This document shows positions 8,215 to 16,829 of a DNA stretch of 64,000 nt, piece after piece. The stretch is from Flavobacteriaceae bacterium UBA4166 (lineage in GTDB: Bacteria; Bacteroidota; Bacteroidia; Flavobacteriales; Flavobacteriaceae), in NCBI GenBank assembly GCA_002379985.1, contig DFVG01000045.1, positions 72,881 through 136,880 of the forward strand. The letters are read 5' to 3'. Numbering within the stretch: the stretch's first letter is position 1; each line of letters begins with the position of its first letter. The notes under the pieces are model-generated. The model saw only the letters and a list, made by a program, of their open reading frames with translations. It searched no databases and was not told where the DNA came from. The translations under genes and the position numbers were made by a program.

Positions 8215-9242
8215 AATTCTTTGTAATACGATCGTATCACGTCTTCAGCAGGCTTTTTCTGAGGAGAGAATTGCCCTTCTGTCCAACGCTCGACTCTATG
8301 GTGTGTGGGATGCCATTTCCAAAGAAATCCCCCTGCAAACCATGGTTCTAACCATAATTCCTCATACAAGGAAGTGAGTAGGGTCACCTGCGCATCAGCA
8401 TTGACGGTGACTCCTTCTCGATGGGATGCCCACGGTTCTTTGCCGGCGTAGGTGATGTCTCTATATCCATATTCGGTGAAAAGGATAGGACGCTTTGAGG
8501 TTTCGGAAAAAGCCTGCAACGCGCTTTTCCAAGGTTGCCAACCAGCTCTGGCAACCGACAAACTTGGAATTTCTTCTTCAGAAACCGGAAAGTAGGCGTC
8601 TACACCAATAAAATCCATCTGATCCCAAAAGGGCACTCTCGAATATTCATCCCAATTGGCGGCGTAGGTTAACTTACCGGAAAAAACCGTTTTAATTTCT
8701 TCGATAAGTCTATTCCAATACTCCGGCCGTTCCTGAATGAATTGATCCAACTCGGTACCGATACAAAGCATCGCTACATTAGAAGTTTCTGCAACCGTTG
8801 CAAACTCCAAGATAAAGTCCCGATAGGAGGCTTCTAGTTCTTTCCATGCTGCTTCAGATGGCATTTTCATATGCCCGGTATAGTTTCCGTGACCTATCCA
8901 TAATTGTGGTTTCATCATTACTTCAAAACCATGTTCGTGAAGCAGTTGAATATATTGCGCCACACCTTCCGAAGTTTCACCATACCATTGCCTATTCCTA
9001 TTAAAAACGATTTCCGGCGTAGCTGTTTCCTTTATAAAGCCAAACGGCATGATAGCGATGTAATTTGCGTGCATCGCTACAACCGGCTTCACCTGATTTC
9101 TAGATAACGAATCGCCTGTAGCAACCAAACTAATTCCATTGATCTTTTCTGAAATCACGGTTTCTTCACACTGCCAGAACAACAGTAGAAGAAGCCCAAA
9201 TACGGTTCGAAGAGAAATCGCTAGCACAGCTCTAAAATACAA
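8211..9242 (-). CDS. GH113-like glycoside hydrolase-fold lipoprotein
   Basis: The product is a TIM-barrel glycosidase related to GH113 (mannanase-type) and the GTA TIM-barrel domain. The probable acid/base Glu is in CIGTELDQF and the probable nucleophile in ILFTEYGYRD; YAANWDEYSRVPFWDQMDFIGVDAYFP and WKWHP are further conserved blocks. The N-terminus is a lipoprotein signal with FWQCEE as lipobox. No ATG is available: the frame opens with TTG at 9242, and a GTG at 9227 gives a more standard signal peptide and is equally plausible. Catalytic activity is inferred from the two Glu motifs. It forms a minus-strand pair with the second DUF547 gene, 18 bp apart. Confidence 0.78.
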   Translation of the reverse strand: MYFRAVLAISLRTVFGLLLLLFWQCEETVISEKINGISLVATGDSLSRNQVKPVVAMHANYIAIMPFGFIKETATPEIVFNRNRQWYGETSEGVAQYIQLLHEHGFEVMMKPQLWIGHGNYTGHMKMPSEAAWKELEASYRDFILEFATVAETSNVAMLCIGTELDQFIQERPEYWNRLIEEIKTVFSGKLTYAANWDEYSRVPFWDQMDFIGVDAYFPVSEEEIPSLSVARAGWQPWKSALQAFSETSKRPILFTEYGYRDITYAGKEPWASHREGVTVNADAQVTLLTSLYEELWLEPWFAGGFLWKWHPTHHRVERWTEGQFSPQKKPAEDVIRSYYKEF

Positions 9243-9260
9243 AAAACAGCGATGCTCAAA

Positions 9261-9971
9261 CTATTTTTCGTTTAGGGACCAATCGTAGGGATAATGCTTC
9301 AAGGTGAGTGTTGTATTGATGGGTTTCTTTCGGAATTGATTGATGTAGGAAATGATAGAAGGCGCCTCTTTGATAAAATCATTGCGATACCATTTAAAAA
9401 TTTCGGAGACATATATCTCTGAAGTCGTAACTTTGATAAAAGCATCATTGTTTAGAGCTTTTGTTGCTTGACGACGTAGCTGTGTCTCCAATTTTTTTGG
9501 CCGATATGCCTCGGCGATCAATGGCGGACACCCTTTGGCGCCACACACCAATACAAAATGAATTCGTGCGTCATGAAATCGATCTCGCAATTTCTTGTTC
9601 TCCATGTCGTTTAGGGTAAGCTTCATTCCTCCAATAACATACAAGGTTTGATCAAAAAATCCTTCTTTATCCAGCGGTGAGGCTAACGGATAGGCACTTA
9701 CAATCCCTTGAATCACTGCTAGATTATACGCATTGATCCAAAACGCCTTATACGTTGTTTCATTGGCAGGGATTACCTTGATGGTTGCCAATTGCTCCAT
9801 GAGGGTATTCAGTGGTTCCGGTTGTGCTACTAATGTGTTATAATCAATACGCCCGTCTGAAACATACGTAGCAAAAAACGCATCGGCTGAATCAAAAAAC
9901 CGAGTGAGATCTTGTGCCTTCAATGACACAGAAGAAAGCAACAACGCCAAAACGAAAAGAATCGGTTTCAT
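9261..9971 (-). CDS. DUF547 secreted protein (second copy)
   Basis: This is a 236-residue protein with a cleavable signal peptide ending in SLKAQDL, so it is periplasmic or outer-membrane facing, unlike the lipidated first copy. The DUF547 signature is VLVCGAKGCPPLIAEAY, followed by YRNDFI and the family C-terminus KHYPYDWSLNEK. It is a diverged paralogue of the DUF547 lipoprotein at 6122-6922. It heads the two-gene minus-strand unit with the GH113-like gene and is divergent from the FAD oxidoreductase. Its function is unknown. Membership in the arsenosugar neighbourhood is by position only. Confidence 0.87.
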   Translation of the reverse strand: MKPILFVLALLLSSVSLKAQDLTRFFDSADAFFATYVSDGRIDYNTLVAQPEPLNTLMEQLATIKVIPANETTYKAFWINAYNLAVIQGIVSAYPLASPLDKEGFFDQTLYVIGGMKLTLNDMENKKLRDRFHDARIHFVLVCGAKGCPPLIAEAYRPKKLETQLRRQATKALNNDAFIKVTTSEIYVSEIFKWYRNDFIKEAPSIISYINQFRKKPINTTLTLKHYPYDWSLNEK

Positions 9972-10104
9972 ACCTATTGATTTGGAACATTCTGTCTTGG
10001 AGGACTAGAAGACCTTACAGCAAATTACTTTTTTATTTCTTCGGAAGAACTGCTGTAATGTTTGTACCTTGTTGTACGACATAACCGTCAATTACAAACT
10101 TTCT

Positions 10105-11409
10105 ATGGAGCACGTTGTTATTATTGGAAACGGAATTGCCGGAGTAACGGCAGCCCGTCACATCCGAAAACTAAGCGATAAAAAGATTACTATTATCTCT
10201 TCTGAAGCGTCCCATTTTTTCTCTCGAACTGCCTTAATGTATGTCTACATGGGACATATGCGCTGGAAAGATATTGAACCCTATGAACCTCACTTCTGGA
10301 AGAAAAATCGGATTGATCTCATACAAGACTACGTGACTCGAGTTCATACGAAAGAAAAAAAACTGGACTTAGAAAAAGGGCAACCTATTTCCTACGACAT
10401 ACTAATCTTAGCGACTGGATCCACTACCCGCACCTTCGATTGGCCCGGACTCAACTTTAAAGGGGTTCAAGGACTAGTAACAAAACAAGACTTAGAAAAC
10501 TTAGAACAAAACGCTCCTAATAAAGATGTTTGCCGAAGAGCGGTAATCGTAGGCGGCGGACTTATAGGCGTGGAACTCGCAGAAATGCTACGAACCCGCG
10601 ATATCGAAGTGAGCTTTCTTGTGAGAGAGGGTGCTTTTTGGACAGGCACGTTACCCCTTCCGGAAGCAAAGATGCTCTCGGAACACATTGCTTCACATGG
10701 GGTGGACATGCAGCATCACACCGAGCTAAAAGAAATTCTAGGCGATGACGAAGGTAATGTAAGAGCAGTAGTTACTAATAAAGGAACCGAAATCCCTTGT
10801 GACCTTGTTGGCATTACAACCGGGGTCACTCCCAACATAAAATTTTTAGAAACCAGCGATATTGAAACCGATCGCGGCATTCTTGTCAACGAACATTTGG
10901 AAACCAACATCCCCAACGTCTATGCCATTGGCGATTGTGCCCAGCAACGAAACGCTATTGGCAAAAGACCTCCGGTAGAGGCGGTTTGGTATACCGGAAG
11001 GATTATGGGTAAAACGGTGGCCCAAACCCTCTGTGGAAACCCCACTACCTACCAACCCGGACATTGGTTTAACTCAGCGAAATTCTTTGATATCGAATAT
11101 CAAACCTACGGCTGGGTGTTTTCAGAAAAAAAGAAAAGCGAAGATGAGGTTCACTTTCACTGGAAACATCCCAACAAAGAAATCTGTATCACCTTTGCCT
11201 ATCATCGAAGATCTCGTGAATTTTTAGGAGTGAACACTTTTGGCATTCGGATGCGACATGAGGTTTTTGATCGTTGGCTTCAAGAAAAACGATCTATCGA
11301 TGAGGTTATTCAACACCTGTCACAAGCCAATTTCGATCCTGAGTTTTATACCCAATATCATTCTTTGATTCAGAAGAAATTTATGACCAACGCAACCATA
11401 ACCGCATAA
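10105..11409 (+). CDS. NAD(P)/FAD-dependent oxidoreductase
   Basis: The ATG at 10105 is chosen over a TTG at 10069 because it puts the FAD-binding Rossmann motif VVIIGNGIAGVTAARHI (3-19) right at the N-terminus, as in rubredoxin/ferredoxin reductases. A second Rossmann motif, AVIVGGGLIGVELAEML, binds NAD(P)H, and NVYAIGDCAQ is the C-terminal FAD-contact motif. The protein is 434 residues, cytosolic, and should pass electrons between NAD(P)H and a small iron-sulfur or other partner. The next gene, only 3 bp downstream, encodes a membrane polyferredoxin that could be this partner. Both often travel with arsenosugar-type genes in flavobacteria, but the reduction they support is not known. Confidence 0.87.
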   Translation: MEHVVIIGNGIAGVTAARHIRKLSDKKITIISSEASHFFSRTALMYVYMGHMRWKDIEPYEPHFWKKNRIDLIQDYVTRVHTKEKKLDLEKGQPISYDILILATGSTTRTFDWPGLNFKGVQGLVTKQDLENLEQNAPNKDVCRRAVIVGGGLIGVELAEMLRTRDIEVSFLVREGAFWTGTLPLPEAKMLSEHIASHGVDMQHHTELKEILGDDEGNVRAVVTNKGTEIPCDLVGITTGVTPNIKFLETSDIETDRGILVNEHLETNIPNVYAIGDCAQQRNAIGKRPPVEAVWYTGRIMGKTVAQTLCGNPTTYQPGHWFNSAKFFDIEYQTYGWVFSEKKKSEDEVHFHWKHPNKEICITFAYHRRSREFLGVNTFGIRMRHEVFDRWLQEKRSIDEVIQHLSQANFDPEFYTQYHSLIQKKFMTNATITA

Positions 11410-11412
11410 CCC

Positions 11413-13308
11413 ATGAGTACCTTTCAACGCGACCTATCCCTTACCGGACAACCTCCAAAAACCATCAATCTTCAACAAAAGATCGCAACGGTCATCGGGA
11501 TCATCGGTCTTGGTATTCTCGCACTATTTTTAATGAACGTGTCCCTGCCTCACAAAGCAATCTGGCTCACGGCATCGCTTCTGCTCATGACAGTTGGCGT
11601 ACTCCTATTTACGCGCGCAGCCTATGCAAATGAACATGCGGGCATTAAAAACCATGGGGTCTATTTCAAGTCTCTTTCCTCACGAGGGTTTTGGGCATGG
11701 GCGTTGGGTATTGTATTGACGCTGTTTTATGTGGTACTTTATTGGTTTCCGCAGTATTTAGGACTTGTAACCGAAGGTGACAATAAGGGGCTCATCGCAT
11801 TATTTGATCCGTTGAGCCGGTTGATCAGCGGCAATCCGGCCTCGCAATGGTTTGTTTACGGAACGCTCTACACGCTAGCAATTCTTATCTTCGGAATAAA
11901 ATTTATTTACAAATACCGCCACAATCGTTATGAGGTGATACGGACGTTCTCAGTGATGTTCTTTCAATTGTCTTTTGCGTTTCTCATCCCTGAATTTTTA
12001 GTCGCACTACAACTGCCCTATTACGATTTCAAGAACATCTGGCCCCTTAATTACGAATTATTCGCAGGCTATAAGATCGATGAATTTATAAGTGCCGGAA
12101 CCATTGGGCTCCTCATGTTGATCTTTGGAGTGATATCAGTCTTTGTGATCACACCCATTCTCACCTACAAGTACGGAAAACGTTGGTATTGTAGCTGGGT
12201 ATGTGGTTGCGGCGGACTCGCAGAGACGGCCGGAGATCCGTTTCGCCATCTTTCCGATAAAAGCCAATTTGCCTGGAAAGTAGAGCGTTGGGTGGTTCAC
12301 AGCGTCGTTGTTTTTGTCACCGTTATGACTACGGCTGTGGTGTTTTCATATCTCAGACAAAATGAATCAGATTCTCTTTCGGAATACAGCCCCATTGAAA
12401 ACCATGCGGTCTTTATCAGTGCACTCGAAGGAAAGCCGTTGCACGAAAGAGTTCGCAATGCTCAAGAAGCCAACGCGACCGCCGTTTATTTTATCAATAA
12501 AGAAGCTTCAGAAGCACCCCCAAGACTTTCCAACACAGAAGGTATATCGATTCCTTTTTATGTGGTTTCCGAAGTAGAAAACAGTGCTGCTCTAAAAGAA
12601 GTACGTCGTGGAGAAGCCGCCACCTTTGTCCTTGACGGTCCTGAAGGTCAAAAAGTAACAGTTGCTGAAGGAGCCTCGGTTTCTTTTTTTGACAATCTCT
12701 GGATCTCTAAAGAATTCTTTATTTGGTTTGTTATCGGCCTTCTTACCCTCGTTTTTGGATGGGCCATGCTGTTCCGCAGAGAACAACTGGCAAAAGATGC
12801 CAAGTACGGTGCAATCGGTTATTTTGTGATCGTGCTAAGTATCTTGTTATTTACCTATTTCAGCACTCCGTGGAAACTATTCTTTTTTGATGCCTATCAA
12901 CTGCGGAAAGGCTACGGATTTCTCATTGGCGCCATGTTTAGTGGGGTGATTGGCGTTGGTTTTTACCCCATCTTCGGAAGTCGGGTGTGGTGCCGCTTCG
13001 GGTGTCCTATGGCAGCAATCTTAGGCTTTCAACAACGCTTGTTTTCACGATTCCGAATTACAACCAATGGCGGACAATGTATTTCCTGCGGAAATTGCTC
13101 CACCTATTGCGAAATGGGAATTGACGTACGCGCCTATGCGCAAAAAGGAGAAAATATCGTCCGCTCCAGCTGTGTGGGCTGTGGTATCTGCTCTGCTGTG
13201 TGTCCCCGAGGCGTTCTGAAACTGGAAGACGGACCTCGAAAAGGAAGAATTGAAGGAAAGGATGTATTGCTGGGAACCGACATAGATCTTATGAATCACG
13301 TCAATTAG
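11413..13308 (+). CDS. Membrane-bound polyferredoxin (NosR/CcoG-like 4Fe-4S protein)
   Basis: The 631-residue protein has several membrane segments and four Cys clusters: WYCSWVCGCGG (about 257-267), CRFGCPMA (about 526-533), CISCGNCSTYC (about 556-566) and CVGCGICSAVCP (about 586-597). The last two form a 2x[4Fe-4S] ferredoxin domain, and the first two are the membrane-proximal motifs of NosR/NapH/CcoG proteins. A soluble insert of about 110 residues (around 310-420) lies between membrane blocks. It probably moves electrons across or along the inner membrane, with the FAD oxidoreductase encoded 3 bp upstream as a likely donor. The final acceptor is unknown. Confidence 0.86.
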   Translation: MSTFQRDLSLTGQPPKTINLQQKIATVIGIIGLGILALFLMNVSLPHKAIWLTASLLLMTVGVLLFTRAAYANEHAGIKNHGVYFKSLSSRGFWAWALGIVLTLFYVVLYWFPQYLGLVTEGDNKGLIALFDPLSRLISGNPASQWFVYGTLYTLAILIFGIKFIYKYRHNRYEVIRTFSVMFFQLSFAFLIPEFLVALQLPYYDFKNIWPLNYELFAGYKIDEFISAGTIGLLMLIFGVISVFVITPILTYKYGKRWYCSWVCGCGGLAETAGDPFRHLSDKSQFAWKVERWVVHSVVVFVTVMTTAVVFSYLRQNESDSLSEYSPIENHAVFISALEGKPLHERVRNAQEANATAVYFINKEASEAPPRLSNTEGISIPFYVVSEVENSAALKEVRRGEAATFVLDGPEGQKVTVAEGASVSFFDNLWISKEFFIWFVIGLLTLVFGWAMLFRREQLAKDAKYGAIGYFVIVLSILLFTYFSTPWKLFFFDAYQLRKGYGFLIGAMFSGVIGVGFYPIFGSRVWCRFGCPMAAILGFQQRLFSRFRITTNGGQCISCGNCSTYCEMGIDVRAYAQKGENIVRSSCVGCGICSAVCPRGVLKLEDGPRKGRIEGKDVLLGTDIDLMNHVN

Positions 13309-13337
13309 TGTAACTTGCGCTGAAATTTTAATACACT

Positions 13338-14039
13338 ATGCCACTTTCGCCTCACATCATTGTGATCATCCCCGCTTTTAATGAAGAGGAAAGTATTTCG
13401 AAAGTAATACAGGAAATCCCTTCGGAAGTAGCACAGATCATTGTTGTGGATAATGGCTCTACAGATGCAACTGGTGTCATGGCAGCCAAAGCAGGAGCTA
13501 CCGTTTGCCGTGAAGATCAAAAAGGGTATGGCTACGCCTGCTTGAAAGGAATGCACTACATTTCCGACCACTCTTTAAATCCTGATATTATTGTGTTCTT
13601 AGATGGTGATTATAGTGACTACCCGGAATATCTCACAGCCCTTGTGACTCCTATTGCTGCAGAAGAAAAAGATCTGATGATCGGTGCACGGGTCGCTCAT
13701 TTACGGGAGGCCGGAGCGATGACCTTTCCGCAGCGATTTGGAAACGATCTGGCGACGTTCTTAATGCGCTTATTTTTTGGGTCGCGATTCACCGATTTAG
13801 GTCCGTTTCGCGCCATTCGGTATACCTGTTTATTAGATTTGAACATGGAGGACAAAACCTATGGATGGACGGTAGAAATGCAGCTAAAAGCATTGAGAAA
13901 AGGGCTTCGATATGGTGAAATCCCCGTTCCGTACCGCAATAGAATTGGTGTTTCTAAAGTGTCCGGTACCGTAAAAGGTGCTATATTTGCCGGCGTGAAG
14001 ATACTGGGATGGATCTTTAAATACAGCCTCAAAAAATGA
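13338..14039 (+). CDS. GT2 glycosyltransferase (dolichyl-phosphate-sugar synthase-like)
   Basis: The 233-residue protein has the compact Dpm1/UDP-glucose-dolichyl-like GT2 form: IIVIIPAFNEEESISKVI, IIVVDNGSTDATGVMAAKAG, GYGYACLKGMHY, VFLDGDYSDYPEYL (acidic metal site) and DLGPFRAIRY. It probably transfers a sugar from a nucleotide donor to a polyprenyl-phosphate or similar carrier at the inner face of the membrane. The stop overlaps the start of the next glycosyltransferase by 4 bp (ATGA), so translation is coupled. The GT-C mannosyltransferase at 17941 could use a polyprenyl-linked sugar made here, which is inference. Confidence 0.86.
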   Translation: MPLSPHIIVIIPAFNEEESISKVIQEIPSEVAQIIVVDNGSTDATGVMAAKAGATVCREDQKGYGYACLKGMHYISDHSLNPDIIVFLDGDYSDYPEYLTALVTPIAAEEKDLMIGARVAHLREAGAMTFPQRFGNDLATFLMRLFFGSRFTDLGPFRAIRYTCLLDLNMEDKTYGWTVEMQLKALRKGLRYGEIPVPYRNRIGVSKVSGTVKGAIFAGVKILGWIFKYSLKK

Positions 14040-15529
14040 TCGTAGAAACCATTATAATCGCTATTTACTCCATTGCGCTTTTGTTGATCTTTTTCTACGC
14101 GCTGGCACAACTCAACCTGCTTTTCAACTACCTCAGCGCTCGCAAGTCTGATACAGAAACGGAGCCATTATTTGATCTTGAAAATCCTTCGGAAACACCG
14201 TATGTCACCATACAATTGCCGGTCTATAACGAGTTGTATGTCATGGAACGCTTGTTAGAAAATATCGCGCAGTTAGACTATCCTTCCGATAAATTAGAAA
14301 TTCAAGTGCTGGACGATTCTACCGACGAATCCCTTCAGCAAACCGCACGACACATTGCACAATTACAAGATCAGGGGCTTAACATCAAGCACATTACCCG
14401 TACCAACCGCACCGGATTCAAAGCCGGAGCCTTAAAAGAGGGGTTGAAAACTGCTCAAGGAGAATTCATTGCCATCTTTGACGCAGATTTCCTTCCGAAG
14501 AAAAACTGGCTAAGAAGCACCATTCCGTATTTTAAAAATGAAAAGATCGGTGTAGTACAAACGCGCTGGGGGCATCTCAACAAGAACTACTCGTTACTAA
14601 CACGGGTGCAAGCGTTTGCCCTGGACGCACATTTTACATTAGAACAAGTAGGACGAAACAGTCGCGGACATTTTATCAATTTTAACGGAACCGCAGGAGT
14701 TTGGCGCAAGACCTGTATTAAAGATGCCGGAAATTGGGAAGGCGACACGCTTACGGAAGACCTGGATTTGAGCTATCGGGCACAATTAAAACAATGGCAG
14801 TTCAAGTATTTGGAAGAAGTGGAAACACCGGCAGAGCTTCCGGTGGTGATCAGTGCAGCACGATCACAACAATTTCGCTGGAACAAGGGCGGGGCCGAAA
14901 ACTTTCAGAAAATGGCAAAGAAAGTATTGTCTAACGAACACATTCCTTTTAAAACAAAGCTTCACAGTATCATTCATTTATTGAATAGTACGATGTTCTT
15001 AAACATCTTGATCGTCGCCATTTTAAGCATTCCGATGCTATATATCAAGAACGAATACGAGCATTTGAAAATGTACTTTTTCGTGATGAGCTTTTTTGTG
15101 ATCAGTACCATCATCTTTTTTATCTGCTATTGGTTTTCCTTTAAAAGCATTTACGGCGGTGGCATCCGTAATTTTTTACGTTACACGGGTATGTTCTTTA
15201 CGTTCTTCTCGATTGCTATGGGCTTTTCGTTGCACAATAGTATCGCGGTCATCGAAGGTCATTTAGGGAAGAAAAGTGAGTTTATTAGAACGCCTAAATT
15301 CAATATCAACAACATTCGCGATAGTTGGAAGGGGAATAAATATTTGAAAGATAAGATCTCGCCACGTGTGTTCGTGGAAGGGTTGTTGATGGTCTATTTT
15401 GCCTTCGGAATGTACAGTGCGTTCGTGGTAGGCGATCAAGGAGGCGATTTCGGACTCTTCCCGTTTCACCTGATGCTGTTTATTGGCTTCGGATTTGTAT
15501 TCTTTAAAAGTCTTACATCGAAAGCTTGA
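14036..15529 (+). CDS. Processive-type GT2 glycosyltransferase with membrane segments (cellulose synthase-like)
   Basis: This 497-residue protein has an N-terminal membrane helix, a GT2 catalytic domain (VTIQLPVYNELYVMERLL, VLDDSTDES, FDADFLPKKNW, TEDLDLSYRAQ, QQFRWNKGGAENF) and at least four C-terminal membrane helices. The spaced D, DxD, TED and Q(Q/R)xRW motifs are those of cellulose/hyaluronan synthase-like enzymes. It lacks a PilZ domain. The product could be a membrane glycolipid or a polysaccharide, and the sequence does not decide between them. It overlaps the preceding GT2 by 4 bp and converges with the M28 peptidase gene. Confidence 0.88.
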   Translation: MIVETIIIAIYSIALLLIFFYALAQLNLLFNYLSARKSDTETEPLFDLENPSETPYVTIQLPVYNELYVMERLLENIAQLDYPSDKLEIQVLDDSTDESLQQTARHIAQLQDQGLNIKHITRTNRTGFKAGALKEGLKTAQGEFIAIFDADFLPKKNWLRSTIPYFKNEKIGVVQTRWGHLNKNYSLLTRVQAFALDAHFTLEQVGRNSRGHFINFNGTAGVWRKTCIKDAGNWEGDTLTEDLDLSYRAQLKQWQFKYLEEVETPAELPVVISAARSQQFRWNKGGAENFQKMAKKVLSNEHIPFKTKLHSIIHLLNSTMFLNILIVAILSIPMLYIKNEYEHLKMYFFVMSFFVISTIIFFICYWFSFKSIYGGGIRNFLRYTGMFFTFFSIAMGFSLHNSIAVIEGHLGKKSEFIRTPKFNINNIRDSWKGNKYLKDKISPRVFVEGLLMVYFAFGMYSAFVVGDQGGDFGLFPFHLMLFIGFGFVFFKSLTSKA

Positions 15530-15564
15530 TCAATACCCTTAAAGCTTCCGAATAGAACGGCTAC

Positions 15565-16797
15565 TTAAAACGTGATAGCAATGGATAGCGTATCGTTTTC
15601 ACGCTGAACCTGCACCGTGGTTTCCTGCCCTTTTTCGAATTTAGAAAGCGCTTTCATATAGCTCATCATATCGGTAACGGCATGTTCACCCAATTGTACG
15701 ACCACATCCCCTTTTTGGAGTCCGGCTTTTTGCGCCGGTTTGTCTTCACTTACCCCATCAATTCGCATTCCTTCTCCCGTAAATAAATAATCGGGTACAA
15801 CACCTAAGGCTACTTTAAAACGCGGTACTTCTTCGCTTTCATTTTTTGTTTTTCGGAACGCTAATTTTCCATTGTCCTGTAGGTCGGAAACAATCGATGT
15901 AATGTACTGAAAAATAGTCTCCATGCCCTCGTAGTTCAACTTATCGGCGTCGTCACTGGGTTTATGATAATCTTCATGCTGACCGGTAAAGAAATGCAAT
16001 ACCGGAATGTCCATTAAATAGAATGACGTATGATCGCTTGGCCCCACACCACTTTCATGTTCTGCGAGGTTCAAGTCAAATTCATTATTTGCAAATAGGG
16101 TTTGCTTAAAAGTGGGAGACGTTCCCACACCGTGAACCGCCAAGGTACGTTCTTCGTTCAGCCGGCCCACCATATCCATATTGATCATATAAGTGACTTG
16201 CGATAGATCAATCGTGGGATTCTTCACAAAATAATTCGATCCCAAAAGCCCTAGCTCTTCCCCTGAAAAGGCGATAAATAAATAGTTTTGATCTTGAAAT
16301 TCCTTTGCTTGTAATGTTTCCGCCAGTTTCAGCATAATGGCAACCCCGCTGGCATTGTCATCGGCACCGTTGTGAATGGCTTGACCTTCACGATACAAAG
16401 AACCTTGTCCGCCCAAGCCCAAATGGTCGTAATGGGCGCCAATGATCACCGTAGTAGCGGCTTCATTATCAATATACCCAACCACATTGCTACCTGTGGT
16501 TGTACTATCAGATTCAATGCCCGTATACTCTGCTTTTTCATGCGGGTTTTGCGACGGTCTAAACGTAAATTCTTGCAAGTAGCTATTATTGAAGCCTTTG
16601 GGAGCTAGACGTAAGGCTTCAAAACGTCCTACTAAATATTCAGCGGCTTGTTGTTCTCCTTCGGTTCCGGTAGCTCTTCCATTAAGTGCATCACTTGCCA
16701 GCGCCATAACATCTTCTTTCATGGTCACCGGCTCAGGTTTGTTTTCTTTACAACCTGACGAGATTACTATTAAAAAAACTATTACAAGAAATCGCAT
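15565..16797 (-). CDS. M28-family zinc aminopeptidase lipoprotein with PDZ domain
   Basis: The start at 16797 gives a lipoprotein signal (lipobox ISSGCKE); a longer frame to 16941 runs antisense into the next gene and is rejected. M28 zinc ligands are visible in GAHYDHLG, GADDNASGVA, FSGEELGLLGSNYF, NMDMVGRL and GQHEDYHKPSDD. A PDZ domain covers roughly the last 80 residues (PDYLFTGEGMRIDGVSEDKP, then AQKAGLQKGDVVVQLG). The enzyme likely removes N-terminal residues from peptides in the periplasm or at the outer membrane, with the PDZ domain binding C-termini. It is divergent from the propeller lipoprotein gene, with only 32 bp between start codons. Confidence 0.9.
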   Translation of the reverse strand: MRFLVIVFLIVISSGCKENKPEPVTMKEDVMALASDALNGRATGTEGEQQAAEYLVGRFEALRLAPKGFNNSYLQEFTFRPSQNPHEKAEYTGIESDSTTTGSNVVGYIDNEAATTVIIGAHYDHLGLGGQGSLYREGQAIHNGADDNASGVAIMLKLAETLQAKEFQDQNYLFIAFSGEELGLLGSNYFVKNPTIDLSQVTYMINMDMVGRLNEERTLAVHGVGTSPTFKQTLFANNEFDLNLAEHESGVGPSDHTSFYLMDIPVLHFFTGQHEDYHKPSDDADKLNYEGMETIFQYITSIVSDLQDNGKLAFRKTKNESEEVPRFKVALGVVPDYLFTGEGMRIDGVSEDKPAQKAGLQKGDVVVQLGEHAVTDMMSYMKALSKFEKGQETTVQVQRENDTLSIAITF

Positions 16798-16802
16798 ATC
16801 AT

Positions 16803-16810
16803 TATTTTTG
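16803..16810 (+). promoter_or_regulatory. Bacteroidota -7 box for the propeller lipoprotein gene
   Basis: TATTTTTG fits the Bacteroidota sigma-ABfr -7 consensus TAnnTTTG exactly and stands 19 bp before the ATG at 16830. No TTG is present at the expected -33 distance. It lies back to back with the minus-strand box at 16813-16820. Confidence 0.55.
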
Positions 16811-16812
16811 CT

Positions 16813-16820
16813 CAAAATTA
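16813..16820 (-). promoter_or_regulatory. Bacteroidota -7 box for the M28 peptidase gene
   Basis: Read on the minus strand, this is TAATTTTG, an exact TAnnTTTG match, 15 bp before the ATG at 16797. Polymerase bound here would cover the opposite promoter 2 bp away, so the two divergent genes probably compete for initiation. Confidence 0.55.
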
Positions 16821-16829
16821 ATGTAAAAA

